64,000 bases of DNA from SP197 sp965242595 (GCA_965242595.1 OZ251464.1:1364001-1428000), one strand, 5' to 3'. Numbered from the stretch's first letter, positions 49,669 to 59,865 are shown. Notes: generated from the sequence alone by a model not told the origin. Made by a program: numbers and translations.

Positions 49669-51066
49669 ATGACCTTCCACGCCTATAACAGCCTGACGCG
49701 CCGCAAAGAGCCCCTGGTGCCGCTGCGCCCGGGGCGGGTGGGCATCTATGTTTGCGGCCCCACCGTCTATGGTCCGATCCATCTGGGCAATGCCCGCCCG
49801 CTGGTCGTCTTCGATGTGCTGTTTCGCCTGCTGCGCCATCGCTACGGCGCCGGCAATGTCGATTATGTGCGCAACATCACCGATATCGACGACAAGATCG
49901 TCGCCGCCGCAGCAGAGCGCGGCATCGCCATCGACGCGCTGACGACCGACACCACGCGCCAGTTTCACCGGGATGCGGCCGCCCTGGCCTGTCTGACGCC
50001 CGTGGCCGAACCCCGCGCCACCGACCATCTGCCGGAGATGATCGCCCTGATCCAGCGCCTGATGGCGACCGGCCACGCCTATGAGGCCGCCGGCCATGTG
50101 CTGTTCCACGTCCCTTCCTGGCCCGCCTATGGCCGCCTTTCGGGCAACGACCGGGCCGGCATCGTCGCCGGTGCCCGCATCGAGGTGGCGCCCTGGAAGA
50201 AGGACGCGGCCGATTTCGTGCTCTGGAAGCCCGCCGACGAACACCAGCCGGGCTGGCCCAGCCCGTGGGGGCGCGGGCGTCCGGGCTGGCATCTGGAATG
50301 TTCGGCCATGAGCGCCTGCCATCTGGGGCAGGATTTCGACATCCATGGCGGCGGGCGCGACCTGATCTTCCCCCACCACGAAAACGAGATCGCCCAGAGC
50401 AGGGCCGCCCACCCCCGGGCCGGCTTTGCGCGGCTGTGGATGCACAACGGCCTGGTCACCGTCGATGGGCGCAAGATGGCGAAATCTCTGAGCAATTTCC
50501 ACACCCTGCGCTCGCTGCTGGCCGCTTGGCCGGGCGAGGCGCTGCGCCTGGCGCTGCTGACCACCCATTACCGCAGCCCGCTGGACTTCTCCTTCGCCCT
50601 GCTGGCCAGCGCCCAGGCGACCCTCGATCGCTTCTACAAGGCCCTGGAGGGAGACGATGGCCGGGACGATGACCACGGGGAGCCGGACCGGGCGGGACCG
50701 GGCCGCCCGCCCGCGCCACCGGATGCCATGCCACCGGATGTGCTAGCGGCCCTGGACGACGACCTCAACACGCCGGCGGCGCTAAGCGCCATGCACGCCC
50801 TGGCCGACCGCGCCCTGGGCGGCGAGGCCGGCGCCGCCCTGGCCCTGCGCCGGGCCGGCGCCGTGATGGGGCTGGTGCAGGGCAGCGCCCGCGCCTGGTT
50901 CCAGCGCGGCGGCGATGCGGCCTGGATCGAGCGCCTGCTGAAAGAGCGTCAGGCGGCGCGCAAGGCGCGCGATTTCGCCCGCGCCGACCGCATCCGCGCC
51001 GATCTCGCCGCCCGGGGCATCGCGCTGGAAGACGGCCCTGCCGGCACCGCATGGAGGCGGGCATGA
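49669..51066 (+). CDS. cysS: Cysteine--tRNA ligase
   Basis: A 465-residue class I synthetase. Zinc-binding Cys in YVCGPTVYG, HIGH-type PIHLGNARP, WHLECSAMS and HHENEIAQS are all in place, with the KMSKS loop as GRKMAKSLSNF. The tail segment RQAARKARDFARADRIRADLAARGIALEDGPAGTAWRR is the usual C-terminal end. A Pro/Asp-rich insertion around residues 325-350 is longer than usual. The stop overlaps the cimA start (ATGA). Confidence 0.96.
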   Translation: MTFHAYNSLTRRKEPLVPLRPGRVGIYVCGPTVYGPIHLGNARPLVVFDVLFRLLRHRYGAGNVDYVRNITDIDDKIVAAAAERGIAIDALTTDTTRQFHRDAAALACLTPVAEPRATDHLPEMIALIQRLMATGHAYEAAGHVLFHVPSWPAYGRLSGNDRAGIVAGARIEVAPWKKDAADFVLWKPADEHQPGWPSPWGRGRPGWHLECSAMSACHLGQDFDIHGGGRDLIFPHHENEIAQSRAAHPRAGFARLWMHNGLVTVDGRKMAKSLSNFHTLRSLLAAWPGEALRLALLTTHYRSPLDFSFALLASAQATLDRFYKALEGDDGRDDDHGEPDRAGPGRPPAPPDAMPPDVLAALDDDLNTPAALSAMHALADRALGGEAGAALALRRAGAVMGLVQGSARAWFQRGGDAAWIERLLKERQAARKARDFARADRIRADLAARGIALEDGPAGTAWRRA

Positions 51067-52655
51067 CGGGAAGGCGCATCCACCTGTTCGACACCACCCT
51101 GCGCGACGGCGCCCAGACCGCCGGGGTGGATTTCTCCGCCAGCGAGAAGGAGCAGATCGCCCGCCTGCTGGACCGGCTGGGCCTGGATTACATCGAAGGC
51201 GGCTGGCCCGGCGCCAACCCCACCGACGATGCCTTCTTCGCCGCCAGCCCGCCGCTGGCGCGGGCCACCATGGTCGCCTTCGGCATGACGCGCCGCCCCG
51301 GCCGCAGCGCCGCCAACGATCCCGGCCTGCAGGCGGTGATGGCCGCCGGAACGCCGGCCGTCTGCCTGGTGGGCAAGGCCTGGGGCTTTCATGTCGATGT
51401 CGCCCTGGAGATCTCCCGCGACGAAAACATCGCCATGATCGCCGATTCCATCGCCCATGCCGTGGCCGGCGGGCGCGAGGCGATGTTCGACGCCGAACAT
51501 TTCTTCGATGGCTACAAGGCCGATGCCGGCTTTGCCACCGCCTGCATCCGGGCGGCGCTGGATACCGGCGCCCGCTGGGCGGTGCTGTGCGACACCAATG
51601 GCGGCACCCTGCCGGGCGAGGTGGGCGAGATCGTCGCCGCCCTGGCCTCCGCCCTGGGCGGCGACAGACTCGCCATCCACGCCCATGACGATACCGGCAA
51701 CGCCGTCGCCAACAGCCTGATGGCGCTGGATGCCGGCGCCTGCCAGGTGCAGGGCACGCTGAACGGCCTGGGCGAGCGCTGCGGCAACGCCGATCTGGTG
51801 GCGCTGCTGCCCACGCTGAAGCTGAAGACCGGCTTTGCGACCGGCATCGACGATCGGGCGCTGGCCGGGCTCACCCGCGCCTCCCGCTTTCTGGACGAGC
51901 TCTTGAACCGCGCCCCTTCCGCCCACGCGCCCTATGTCGGCACCGCCGCCTTCGCCCACAAGGGCGGCCTGCATGTCTCGGCCGTGGTGAAGGATGCCCG
52001 CACCTACGAACACATCCCGCCCGCCACGGTGGGCAATCGCCGCCTGATTCTGGTCTCCGATCAGTCGGGCCGGGCCAATGTCCTGGCGCGGCTGGCCGAG
52101 GCCGGCATCGCGGCCGATCCCGACCACCCCCGGCTGGAGCGTCTGGTGGAGGAGCTGAAGGAGCGGGAGTTCGAGGGCTATGCCTATGACGGCGCCGAGG
52201 CCAGCTTCGAGCTGATGGCGCGGCGCGCCCTGGGCAGCGTGCCGCGCTATTTCGATGTCGAAAGCTTCCGCGTGCAGGTGGAACGCCGCCACAACGCCCT
52301 GGGCCGCCTGGTTACCTTTTCCGAGGCCACCGTGAAGGTGGTGGTGGATGGCGAGCGCCTGCTTTCGGTGGCCGAGGGCAACGGCCCGGTGGATGCCCTC
52401 AACCGGGCGCTGGCCAAGGATCTGGGCAAATATGCCGATTGGCTGGGCGGCTGGCGGCTGGTCGATTACAAGGTGCGCATCCTTTCGCCCCAGGCCGGCA
52501 CCGGCGCCGTCACCCGCGTCACCATCGAAAGCACCGACGACAACGGCGCGGTCTGGAACACGGTCGGCGTCTCGCCCAACATCATCGACGCCTCCTTCCA
52601 GGCGCTGACCGATTCCATCGTCTATAAGCTGCTGAAGGAAGGCGCGCCGGCATGA
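51063..52655 (+). CDS. cimA: (R)-citramalate synthase
   Basis: A 530-residue homologue of 2-isopropylmalate synthase that condenses pyruvate and acetyl-CoA to citramalate, the threonine-independent route to isoleucine. The HMGL-like domain starts LFDTTLRDGAQTAGVDFS, with YIEGGWPGANPTD and LAIHAHDDTGNAVANS (metal-binding His pair), and the regulatory LeuA-type domain closes the chain (LVDYKVRILSPQAGTGAVTRVTIES). WPGANP-type sequence distinguishes it from LeuA. It overlaps both cysS and trmJ by four bases. Confidence 0.92.
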   Translation: MTGRRIHLFDTTLRDGAQTAGVDFSASEKEQIARLLDRLGLDYIEGGWPGANPTDDAFFAASPPLARATMVAFGMTRRPGRSAANDPGLQAVMAAGTPAVCLVGKAWGFHVDVALEISRDENIAMIADSIAHAVAGGREAMFDAEHFFDGYKADAGFATACIRAALDTGARWAVLCDTNGGTLPGEVGEIVAALASALGGDRLAIHAHDDTGNAVANSLMALDAGACQVQGTLNGLGERCGNADLVALLPTLKLKTGFATGIDDRALAGLTRASRFLDELLNRAPSAHAPYVGTAAFAHKGGLHVSAVVKDARTYEHIPPATVGNRRLILVSDQSGRANVLARLAEAGIAADPDHPRLERLVEELKEREFEGYAYDGAEASFELMARRALGSVPRYFDVESFRVQVERRHNALGRLVTFSEATVKVVVDGERLLSVAEGNGPVDALNRALAKDLGKYADWLGGWRLVDYKVRILSPQAGTGAVTRVTIESTDDNGAVWNTVGVSPNIIDASFQALTDSIVYKLLKEGAPA

Positions 52656-53395
52656 CCGTGCCCACCGGCGGCCACGCCATCGTCCCTGCCATCGTTCTGG
52701 TGCGCCCGCAGCTGGGCGAAAACATCGGCGCCGCCGCCCGCGCCATGGCCAATTTCGGCCTTTCCGACCTGCGCCTGGTGGCCCCGCGCGACGGCTGGCC
52801 CAATCCGGCGGCCGCGGCCATGGCGGCCGATGGCGCGGATATCGTGAAGGCCGCCACCCTGTTCGAAGACACCAAGGCCGCCATCGCCGATCTGGGCTGG
52901 GTCTGGGCCGCAACCGCGCGCCGGCGCGCCATGGCCAAGCCGGAGCAGACGGCAGAGCAGGCGGGCCGGGCCATGGCGGCGCCGGCAGCGCCCTGCGGCG
53001 TGCTGTTCGGCCCCGAAGCCAGCGGCCTTGCCAATGACGAGGTGGCGCTGGCCGATACCGTGCTGCGGGTGCCGGCCCGGCCCGGCCGCTCGTCGCTCAA
53101 TCTGGCCCAGGCGGTGCTGCTGGTGGCCTATGAACGCTTCAAGGCCGCGGCTTTGCCCGAACCGGCGCCGCGCCGCCCGCCGCCGGCCGCCAAGGGCGAG
53201 CTGGAGGCCTTCTTCTCCCAGCTGATGGGCGAACTCGACCGGCGCGGCTTCCTGCGCAGCCCCCAGGCGCGCGGGGCGACGATTCGCAACATCCGCGCCA
53301 TGTTCCAGCGCGCCGCCCTGTCCCGGCGCGAGGTCGGCACCCTGCGCGGCATCGTCGCCAGCCTCGCCCGCCCGCCCCGGCAGGACGGGGCGTGA
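52652..53395 (+). CDS. trmJ: tRNA (cytidine/uridine-32-2'-O)-methyltransferase, TrmJ type
   Basis: A 247-residue SPOUT methylase. VLVRPQLGENIGAAARAMANFGLSDLRLVAPRD opens the fold and the SAM knot motifs GVLFGPEASGLANDEVALAD and SSLNLAQAVLLVAYE close it, followed by a short C-terminal helical extension (LEAFFSQLMGELDRRGFL). It is the last gene of the cysS-cimA-trmJ group. In relatives the PHB genes often come next; here a HEPN pair is inserted. Confidence 0.92.
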   Translation: MTVPTGGHAIVPAIVLVRPQLGENIGAAARAMANFGLSDLRLVAPRDGWPNPAAAAMAADGADIVKAATLFEDTKAAIADLGWVWAATARRRAMAKPEQTAEQAGRAMAAPAAPCGVLFGPEASGLANDEVALADTVLRVPARPGRSSLNLAQAVLLVAYERFKAAALPEPAPRRPPPAAKGELEAFFSQLMGELDRRGFLRSPQARGATIRNIRAMFQRAALSRREVGTLRGIVASLARPPRQDGA

Positions 53396-53399
53396 CGGC

Positions 53400-53431
53400 A
53401 GGCCTCGGAGGCGGAAATGCCTCGCCGGCCT
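53400..53431. terminator. Hairpin between convergent trmJ and HEPN genes
   Basis: GAGGC (53408-53412) and GCCTC (53419-53423) with loop GGAAAT form the top of a stem whose base is AGGCC (53400-53404) and GGCCT (53427-53431). It occupies the whole 34-base gap between the two convergent genes and could stop transcripts from both sides. It has no T run. Confidence 0.4.
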
Positions 53432-53939
53432 AGGCGCGCATATGCGAGAAGACGAGCAGGCCGGCGAGAAAGCTGTCCGCCTGGGCGGATTTACGAACGC
53501 GGCGCCAATCCTCAAAAGCGCGTTCCGCAATCCTCACCGAAACCAGGGCTTCCCCGCGTTTGAGCGGCCGCGCAGTGTCATAGTCTGCGGCGTGTCGGGC
53601 TTCCTGAAGGTGGATAAAACCGTCGGCGACCCTGACGATCTCGGCCTGGAGAGGCTGGCCATTCAAGCCGGTGCGGAGTTTGGGTGAAATCGTGCCGGTG
53701 GAAAACTGCCGGGCAACCTCTTTCATAGTTCCATGGACGAACGCGCGCGCAATGCTGCCTCTAAGTCCGGCCCGGTCGTTGCCGGCGAACATGCGTCTGG
53801 TTGCTTCGCTTACCAGCAAATGATACAGCGCATAATACGAAGCCGAAACGGCGCGGCGAAGGCTTGCTTGCTTGGGACGTCGCGGCTCGGCCGAGGCAAG
53901 TTGCCAGGCCTGGGCCAGCAGATCGCGGTGCAGGCTCAT
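53430..53939 (-). CDS. HEPN-like protein of the UPF0332 type
   Basis: A 169-residue helical protein. The helix LRRAVSASYYALYHLLVSEATRR (residues 27-49) matches the common RRAVSxAYYAxFH helix of HEPN/UPF0332 proteins, and LQEARHAADYD (R115-H116, Y120) is the conserved late motif. The usual role of such proteins is as the toxin half of HEPN/nucleotidyltransferase pairs or nucleic-acid binding. It lacks the R-x4-H of RNase HEPN proteins, so catalysis is uncertain. It shares an ATGA overlap with the upstream 94-residue partner and lies in DNA of lower GC than trmJ and phaB. Confidence 0.65.
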   Translation of the reverse strand: MSLHRDLLAQAWQLASAEPRRPKQASLRRAVSASYYALYHLLVSEATRRMFAGNDRAGLRGSIARAFVHGTMKEVARQFSTGTISPKLRTGLNGQPLQAEIVRVADGFIHLQEARHAADYDTARPLKRGEALVSVRIAERAFEDWRRVRKSAQADSFLAGLLVFSHMRA

Positions 53940-54220
53940 GACGTTTTCTCGAACTCCGATATGTCGTTGAAGCGGACATAGACCAGAGAATCGTCATCCA
54001 CTGCGCCTTTGACCCGTTCATGCACGATATCCTGCAACTCTACCAGTTTGTCGACTTCCAGATCTGCCGAGTCAGCGTCTTCTAGTGGAATCCACACCCA
54101 TACTGCCGGGTGGTTGGACCAGTCAGGGCCGGTTTCGACACGCCATCGATCCAGCGGCAGCGGGAGGGGGCCTGCGCGCAACCGCTCCAGCACCGCTTCG
54201 ATATTCGCTATGTTCGCCAT
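53936..54220 (-). CDS. Small acidic partner of the HEPN gene
   Basis: A 94-residue protein beginning MANIANIEAVLERLRAGPLP, with an aromatic-rich strand (AVWVWIPLEDADS), an acidic helix (DLEVDKLVELQDIVHERV) and a final strand (DSLVYVRFNDISEFE). It lacks the GSxxxG and DxD of MNT nucleotidyltransferases, so if it is an antitoxin it is not of that type. The pairing (partner first, HEPN second, four-base overlap) is what one expects of an operon whose products interact. No ribosome-binding site stands out. A 95-base gap separates it from phaB. Confidence 0.6.
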   Translation of the reverse strand: MANIANIEAVLERLRAGPLPLPLDRWRVETGPDWSNHPAVWVWIPLEDADSADLEVDKLVELQDIVHERVKGAVDDDSLVYVRFNDISEFEKTS

Positions 54221-54315
54221 CGTGCCAGTTCCGCCTTCATCTGTTCTGGAACCGTAGCCCGCCCGGCCGTCGCCATCGATTCCGGACAATTCCGGGGCCT
54301 GTCCGCGGCCCCGGC

Positions 54316-55038
54316 TTATGCCATATAGGCGCCGCCGTTGACCGACAGGGTGGTGCCGGTGATGAAGCCTGCTTCGTCGGCGGCCAGGAAGGCGACGCAG
54401 CGGGCGATCTCCTGCGGCTCGCCCAGGCGGCCTACCGGGATGGCGGCGACGATCTTCGCCATGGTTTCGGCGCCGATATGGGCGATCAGGTCGGTTTTGA
54501 CATAGCCGGGGCAGACGGCGTTGACGGTGATGCCGCGCGCCGCGTTTTCCAGCGCCAGCGCCTTGGTGAAGCCTACCATCCCGGCCTTGGCGGCGGCGTA
54601 GTTCGCCAGCCCCATGGCGCCGGACTGGCCGTTGATGGAGGCGATGTTGACGATGCGCCCGAAACGGCGCCCGCGCATGGCGGGCAGCACGGCGCGGCAC
54701 ATGTGAAAGCAGGAGGAAAGATCGGTGTCGATCACCTGGCGCCAGCTCTCTTCCTCCATGCGGTGCAGAAAGCCGTCGCGGCTGATGCCGGCGTTGTTGA
54801 CCAGGATTTCCACCGGCCCCAGCTGCCGTTCGATGCGGCCTATGCCCTCGGCGCAGGCGGCGTGGTCGGCCACATCCCAGCGGAAGGTCGGGATGCCGGT
54901 CTGGGAGGAAAAGGCGCGGGCGGCCTCGTCGTTGCGGGCATAGCTGGCGGCGACCGCGCAGCCCTGGGCCTTCAGGGCCGTGGCGATGGCGGCGCCGATG
55001 CCGCGGCTGCCTCCGGTGACGACGGCGACGCGACCCAT
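54316..55038 (-). CDS. phaB: Acetoacetyl-CoA reductase
   Basis: A 240-residue short-chain dehydrogenase that reduces acetoacetyl-CoA to (R)-3-hydroxybutyryl-CoA. TGGSRGIGAAIATALKAQG is the cofactor loop, VNNAGISRDGFLHRM and NIASINGQSGAMGLANYAAAKAG (with catalytic Ser and YxxxK) are those of PhaB rather than FabG. It lies downstream of phaA on the same strand with a 67-base gap. Confidence 0.94.
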   Translation of the reverse strand: MGRVAVVTGGSRGIGAAIATALKAQGCAVAASYARNDEAARAFSSQTGIPTFRWDVADHAACAEGIGRIERQLGPVEILVNNAGISRDGFLHRMEEESWRQVIDTDLSSCFHMCRAVLPAMRGRRFGRIVNIASINGQSGAMGLANYAAAKAGMVGFTKALALENAARGITVNAVCPGYVKTDLIAHIGAETMAKIVAAIPVGRLGEPQEIARCVAFLAADEAGFITGTTLSVNGGAYMA

Positions 55039-55105
55039 GGCATGAACTCCCCCGACCGGCGAGGCGTTTAGCGGCCCGGCCGGCGCGAGTCCAGCCCCGG
55101 GGCCG

Positions 55106-56278
<1,173 letters not shown>

Positions 56279-56341
56279 GGCGGTCTCCGTCCTGCGGTGC
56301 TGGCGGCGATGATAGCCCGCTTGCGGGCGTTGCGCAGCCTG

Positions 56342-57424
56342 TTATCCGCCGCGAAGCCAGCCTGCCAGCGGCCGCCACAGCGCCCGTTCCGCCCGGCGGC
56401 CCACCGTCATGCCGATATGGCCGGCGCGCGGTTCCACCACCTTTGCCGCTGGCAGGGCGCGGGCCAGCGCGGCCGCCTGGGCCGGCGGCACGATGCGATC
56501 GCGGCTGGGCAGGGCCAGGAAGGCGGGGCAGGCGAGGCGCTCCGGCGCCACCGTGCGCCCGCCCACCTGCCAGCGCCCGGCGGCGGGATCGTTGCGCCCA
56601 TACCAGCCGGCGAGGCAATCGCGGGCGGTGGGCATGGCCAGCGCGACGCCGTCGTTCAGCCAGTCTTCCAGGGCGACGAAGGACTCGGCTTCGGCGCTGG
56701 CCGGGTCCATGGCGGCGAAGCGGCGGAACTTGGCCTGCACCAGATCCGCCTGCAGCAGGGCGAAGGGCCAGGCCACCAGGTCTGCCGGCAGGGGCGGCGC
56801 GTCCGGTGGGCAGGCGGCGGCCAGCGCCGCCAGGCCGGCGACGGGTCCGCCCTGGCCGGGATCGCCCCGGCCGGGATCGCTGGCGTGAAAGTCCCAGGGC
56901 GTGGCCAGCAGGGCGAGGCGCGCCACCCGGGCCGGCCATTGCAGCGCCGCCGCCAGCGCCAGCAGACCGCCCATGCAATAGCCCAGCACGGGCAGGGCGC
57001 CGCCCGCCATGGCGGCGGCCATGGCCAGCGCCGGCCCCAGCCGGCCCAGGATATAGCCATCGAGGCCGAAGCCGGCCTCGGCCGCGCCGGGCGGCCCCCA
57101 ATCCAGCAGCAGCGGGCGAAAGCCGCGCTCTTTCAGCCAGGCGCACAGGCTGGCGCCCGGGCGCAAATCCAGGATGTGGGCGCGATTGACCAGCGAGGGC
57201 ACCAGCAGCAGCGGCCAGCCCGGCCCGCCGTAATCCAGCAGCCGCGACGAACCCTGGCGCCAGACGATGGCGGCCCTGCTTTGCGGGCGTTGCCAGGGAT
57301 GGCGGCGCCAGGCGTGGATGCCGGCCAGGAAGGCGGCCAGCCGGGCCGTGGCCTCGTCGGCGACGGCCCGGGGCAGCCCGTCAGCAGCGGCCGCCGCCAG
57401 GGCGGGGCGCAGCCTCTCTGCCAC
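56342..57424 (-). CDS. phaC: Poly(3-hydroxyalkanoate) synthase, short class III-like
   Basis: An alpha/beta-hydrolase-type polymerase of about 360 residues. The catalytic Cys is in a lipase-like box GYCMGG, LLVPSLVNRAHILDL and WGPPGAAEAGFGLDGYI are PhaC motifs, and late Asp (SRDRIVPP) and His (RAGHIGMTVG) complete the triad. Class I/II synthases have 560-600 residues; this size fits class III, which needs a PhaE partner, and a phaE-like small gene lies directly upstream. The start is uncertain: GTG 57424 gives the expected length but overlaps that gene by 44 bases, while an ATG at 57571 gives 409 residues with an atypical N-terminus. Confidence 0.82.
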   Translation of the reverse strand: MAERLRPALAAAAADGLPRAVADEATARLAAFLAGIHAWRRHPWQRPQSRAAIVWRQGSSRLLDYGGPGWPLLLVPSLVNRAHILDLRPGASLCAWLKERGFRPLLLDWGPPGAAEAGFGLDGYILGRLGPALAMAAAMAGGALPVLGYCMGGLLALAAALQWPARVARLALLATPWDFHASDPGRGDPGQGGPVAGLAALAAACPPDAPPLPADLVAWPFALLQADLVQAKFRRFAAMDPASAEAESFVALEDWLNDGVALAMPTARDCLAGWYGRNDPAAGRWQVGGRTVAPERLACPAFLALPSRDRIVPPAQAAALARALPAAKVVEPRAGHIGMTVGRRAERALWRPLAGWLRGG

Positions 57425-57701
57425 CGCCCTGGTCCCGGCGCTCCAGGGCAGCGAGCCGTTCCTCGCAGCCGGCAAGGCGGCGAGCGAGGTCGTCGAGGCG
57501 GCGGCCGAGATCGCCAGATGCAGGGCCAGCGGCCGCGGCCCCAGCCGCCGCCAGGGCGTCACCGCCGGCACCGGCCAGGGCCGCGGCCATGCCGTCGGCC
57601 CAGCGGGCCAGGGCCGGATCGCGGGTCAGCTCCGCCACATGTTCCTGCCACAGTGCCACGAAGTCCTTCGCCAGCCGTTCCAGTTGGTCGCGTTCGTCCA
57701 T
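57381..57701 (-). CDS. Small PhaE-like protein upstream of phaC
   Basis: A 106-residue protein of low complexity: a helical, charged start (MDERDQLERLAKDFVALWQEHVAELTRDP), an Ala/Gly-rich middle, and a coiled-coil end (DLARRLAGCEERLAALERRD). The position right before a short PhaC and the helix-then-coiled-coil layout suit a shortened PhaE-type partner or a phasin-like helper; sequence support for PhaE itself is weak. I chose the ATG at 57701; earlier starts run into the phaR promoter region. The C-terminus overlaps phaC. Confidence 0.5.
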   Translation of the reverse strand: MDERDQLERLAKDFVALWQEHVAELTRDPALARWADGMAAALAGAGGDALAAAGAAAAGPASGDLGRRLDDLARRLAGCEERLAALERRDQGGGREAAPRPGGGRC

Positions 57702-57792
57702 GGCCGCCAAGATAGCAGATACGGCGGTGGGGCGCCGGCCCTGTTCGCGCCCTGCCAGCGGCGCCATAATGGGGGCGCAAGAGGAGGCAGCC

Positions 57793-58380
57793 ATGGCGAA
57801 CGACGGCAAGGACAGCGAGGCGGTTGTCATCAAGAAATACGCCAACCGCCGCCTCTACAACACCGCCACCAGCAGCTATGTCACCCTGGACGGCCTGGCG
57901 CGGATGGTGAAGGAGGGGGTGGAGTTCACCGTTTGCGACGCCCGCACCGGCGAGGACATCACCCGTTCGGTGCTGACCCAGATCATCGTGGAAGAGGAGG
58001 CGAGGGGGGCCAATCTGCTGCCGGTCGGCTTTCTGCGCCAGCTGATCGGCTTCTATGGCGACGGGTTGCAGGCCTTCGTGCCGCGCTATCTGGAGATGAG
58101 CATGGAGCATCTGGCCAGGAATCAGGAACGGCTGCGCAGCATGACCGCCTGGATGTTCCCCTTCTCGCCGCCGCAGGCCGCCGGCGCCCTGGACGAGATG
58201 GTGAAGAGCAACATGGCGGTGTTCCAGCGCGCCATGCAGGCCTTTCAGCCCGACGCCGGCGCGGCTGGCGGGGCGGGCGAGGGCAAGGCGGCGCCCGAAG
58301 ATGGCGACGACCTGGCGGCGATGAAGCAGCGTATCGACGCCTTGCAGCGCCAACTGGACGAGCTCGCCGCCAAACGTTGA
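57793..58380 (+). CDS. phaR: Polyhydroxyalkanoate synthesis regulator PhaR
   Basis: A 195-residue repressor. The DNA-binding PHB_acc_N domain is KKYANRRLYNTATSSYVTLDGLARMVKEG (about residues 14-42), followed by the accumulation domain with LRQLIGFYGDGLQAFVPRYLEMSME and a coiled-coil tail. PhaR binds both PHB granules and phasin promoters. It is divergent from phaE-like/phaC across a 91-base gap that has a CATAAT-type -10 element near 57765. ATG 57793 follows AAGAGGAGG. Confidence 0.95.
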   Translation: MANDGKDSEAVVIKKYANRRLYNTATSSYVTLDGLARMVKEGVEFTVCDARTGEDITRSVLTQIIVEEEARGANLLPVGFLRQLIGFYGDGLQAFVPRYLEMSMEHLARNQERLRSMTAWMFPFSPPQAAGALDEMVKSNMAVFQRAMQAFQPDAGAAGGAGEGKAAPEDGDDLAAMKQRIDALQRQLDELAAKR

Positions 58381-58399
58381 CGACGAAGAGGCGGGGCCG

Positions 58400-59734
58400 T
58401 CAGGCGACGGTCTTCAGCACCGTGGCGATGGTCTCGAAAATGCGGTCGATCTGGCCCTTTTCCACGATCAGGGGCGGCGACAGGGCGACGATGTCGCCGG
58501 TGACGCGGATCAGCAGGCCGCGGTCGAAGCAGCGGTGGAAGGCCTCCATGGCGCGCGCGCCGGCCGCGCCCGGGCGGGGTTCCAGTTCGATGCCGGCCAT
58601 CAGGCCCAGATTGCGCAGATCGACGATGTGGTGCCCGCCCCGCAGCGATTGCAGCCCGTCTTCCCAATAGGGCGCCAGTTCGGCGGCGCGTTCGAACAGG
58701 CCCTCTTCGCGGTAGATGTCCAGGGTGGCGATGCCGGCCGTGGCCGCCAGGGGGTGGCCGGAATAGGTGTAGCCGTGGAAGAGCTCGATGCCGCTTTCCG
58801 TGTTTTCCATGAAGGCGTCGTAGATCGCCTTGCGGCAGAACACCGCGCCCATGGGCACGGTGGCGTTGGTGAGGCCCTTGGCGGTGGTGGCGATATCCGG
58901 CGTAACGCCGAAATAGGCCGAGGCGAAGCTGGCCCCCAGGCGCCCGAAGCCGGTGATGACCTCGTCGAAGATCAGCAGGATGTCGTGGCGGTCGCAGATG
59001 GCGCGCAGCCGTTGCAGATAGCCTTTGGGCGGGATCAGCACGCCGGTGGAACCCGCCACCGGTTCCACCATCACCGCCGCGATGGTGGAGGCGCCGTGAA
59101 GCGCCACCAGCCGTTCCAGATCGTCGGCGAGATGGGCGCCCCAATCCGGCTGGCCGCGGGAGAAGGCGTTGCGCTCTACATCGTGGGTGTGGCGGATATG
59201 GTCGGCGCCGGCCAGCAGATGGCCGTAGAACTGGCGGTTCTTGACGATGCCGCCCACCGAGGTGCCGCCGAAATTGGTGCCGTGATAGCCGCGCTCGCGC
59301 CCCACCAGGCGGGTTTTGGCGCCCTTGCCCCTGACATAGTGATAGCCCAGGGCGATCTTGAGCGCGGTATCGGCCGATTCAGAGCCGGAATTGGTGAAAA
59401 AGACATGGTCCAGATCACCCGGCGTCAGCGCCGCCAGGCGGTTGGCGAATTCGAAGGCGGCGGGGTGGCCCAGCTGGAAGGTGGGCGCGAAATCCATGCG
59501 CCGGGCCTGGGCGGCGATGGCCTGGGCGATGGCCTCGCGCCCGTGGCCGGCATTGCAGCACCACAGGCCGGCGGTGCCGTCCAGGATGCTGGCGCCATCC
59601 GGCGTGCGGTAATACATGCCCTGGGCAGACGAAAGCAGGCGCGGCGCGCGCTTGAAGCTGCCATTGGCGGTGAACGGCATCCAGAACGACGACAGGTCGT
59701 TGGGCCGGTCGGGATAGTTGAAGCCTTCGTCCAT
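58400..59734 (-). CDS. Class III omega-aminotransferase (beta-alanine--pyruvate type)
   Basis: A 444-residue PLP enzyme of the acetyl-ornithine/omega-aminotransferase class. SSFWMPFTANGSFK is the start typical of beta-alanine:pyruvate transaminases; VFFTNSGSESADTALKIAL binds phosphate; LLIFDEVITGFGRLG has the PLP Asp; the lysine is in TTAKGLTNATVPMG. It would turn beta-alanine or similar omega-amino acids into semialdehydes that feed propionyl-CoA or acetyl-CoA. The 177-base gap to the divergent mutase gene holds the promoter described next. Confidence 0.9.
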   Translation of the reverse strand: MDEGFNYPDRPNDLSSFWMPFTANGSFKRAPRLLSSAQGMYYRTPDGASILDGTAGLWCCNAGHGREAIAQAIAAQARRMDFAPTFQLGHPAAFEFANRLAALTPGDLDHVFFTNSGSESADTALKIALGYHYVRGKGAKTRLVGRERGYHGTNFGGTSVGGIVKNRQFYGHLLAGADHIRHTHDVERNAFSRGQPDWGAHLADDLERLVALHGASTIAAVMVEPVAGSTGVLIPPKGYLQRLRAICDRHDILLIFDEVITGFGRLGASFASAYFGVTPDIATTAKGLTNATVPMGAVFCRKAIYDAFMENTESGIELFHGYTYSGHPLAATAGIATLDIYREEGLFERAAELAPYWEDGLQSLRGGHHIVDLRNLGLMAGIELEPRPGAAGARAMEAFHRCFDRGLLIRVTGDIVALSPPLIVEKGQIDRIFETIATVLKTVA

Positions 59735-59835
59735 GATCGGGCCTGCGAGCGGGTGGGCGGCAAGGCTAGCACGAAGCGGGCGGGGGAGGCGAGCCTTGCC
59801 GGTGCCGCCGCGCGGCGCTGCCGGGGCGGGCCGCA

Positions 59836-59865
59836 TTGACGGCGCCGCGCCGCGCGGCGGATACT
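59836..59865 (+). promoter_or_regulatory. Probable promoter of methylmalonyl-CoA mutase gene
   Basis: TTGACG (59836-59841), 18 bases, GATACT (59860-59865). The start point would be about 59872, leaving a short leader before the chosen ATG at 59912; a start at 59885 would have almost no leader, which supports the later ATG. Confidence 0.45.
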
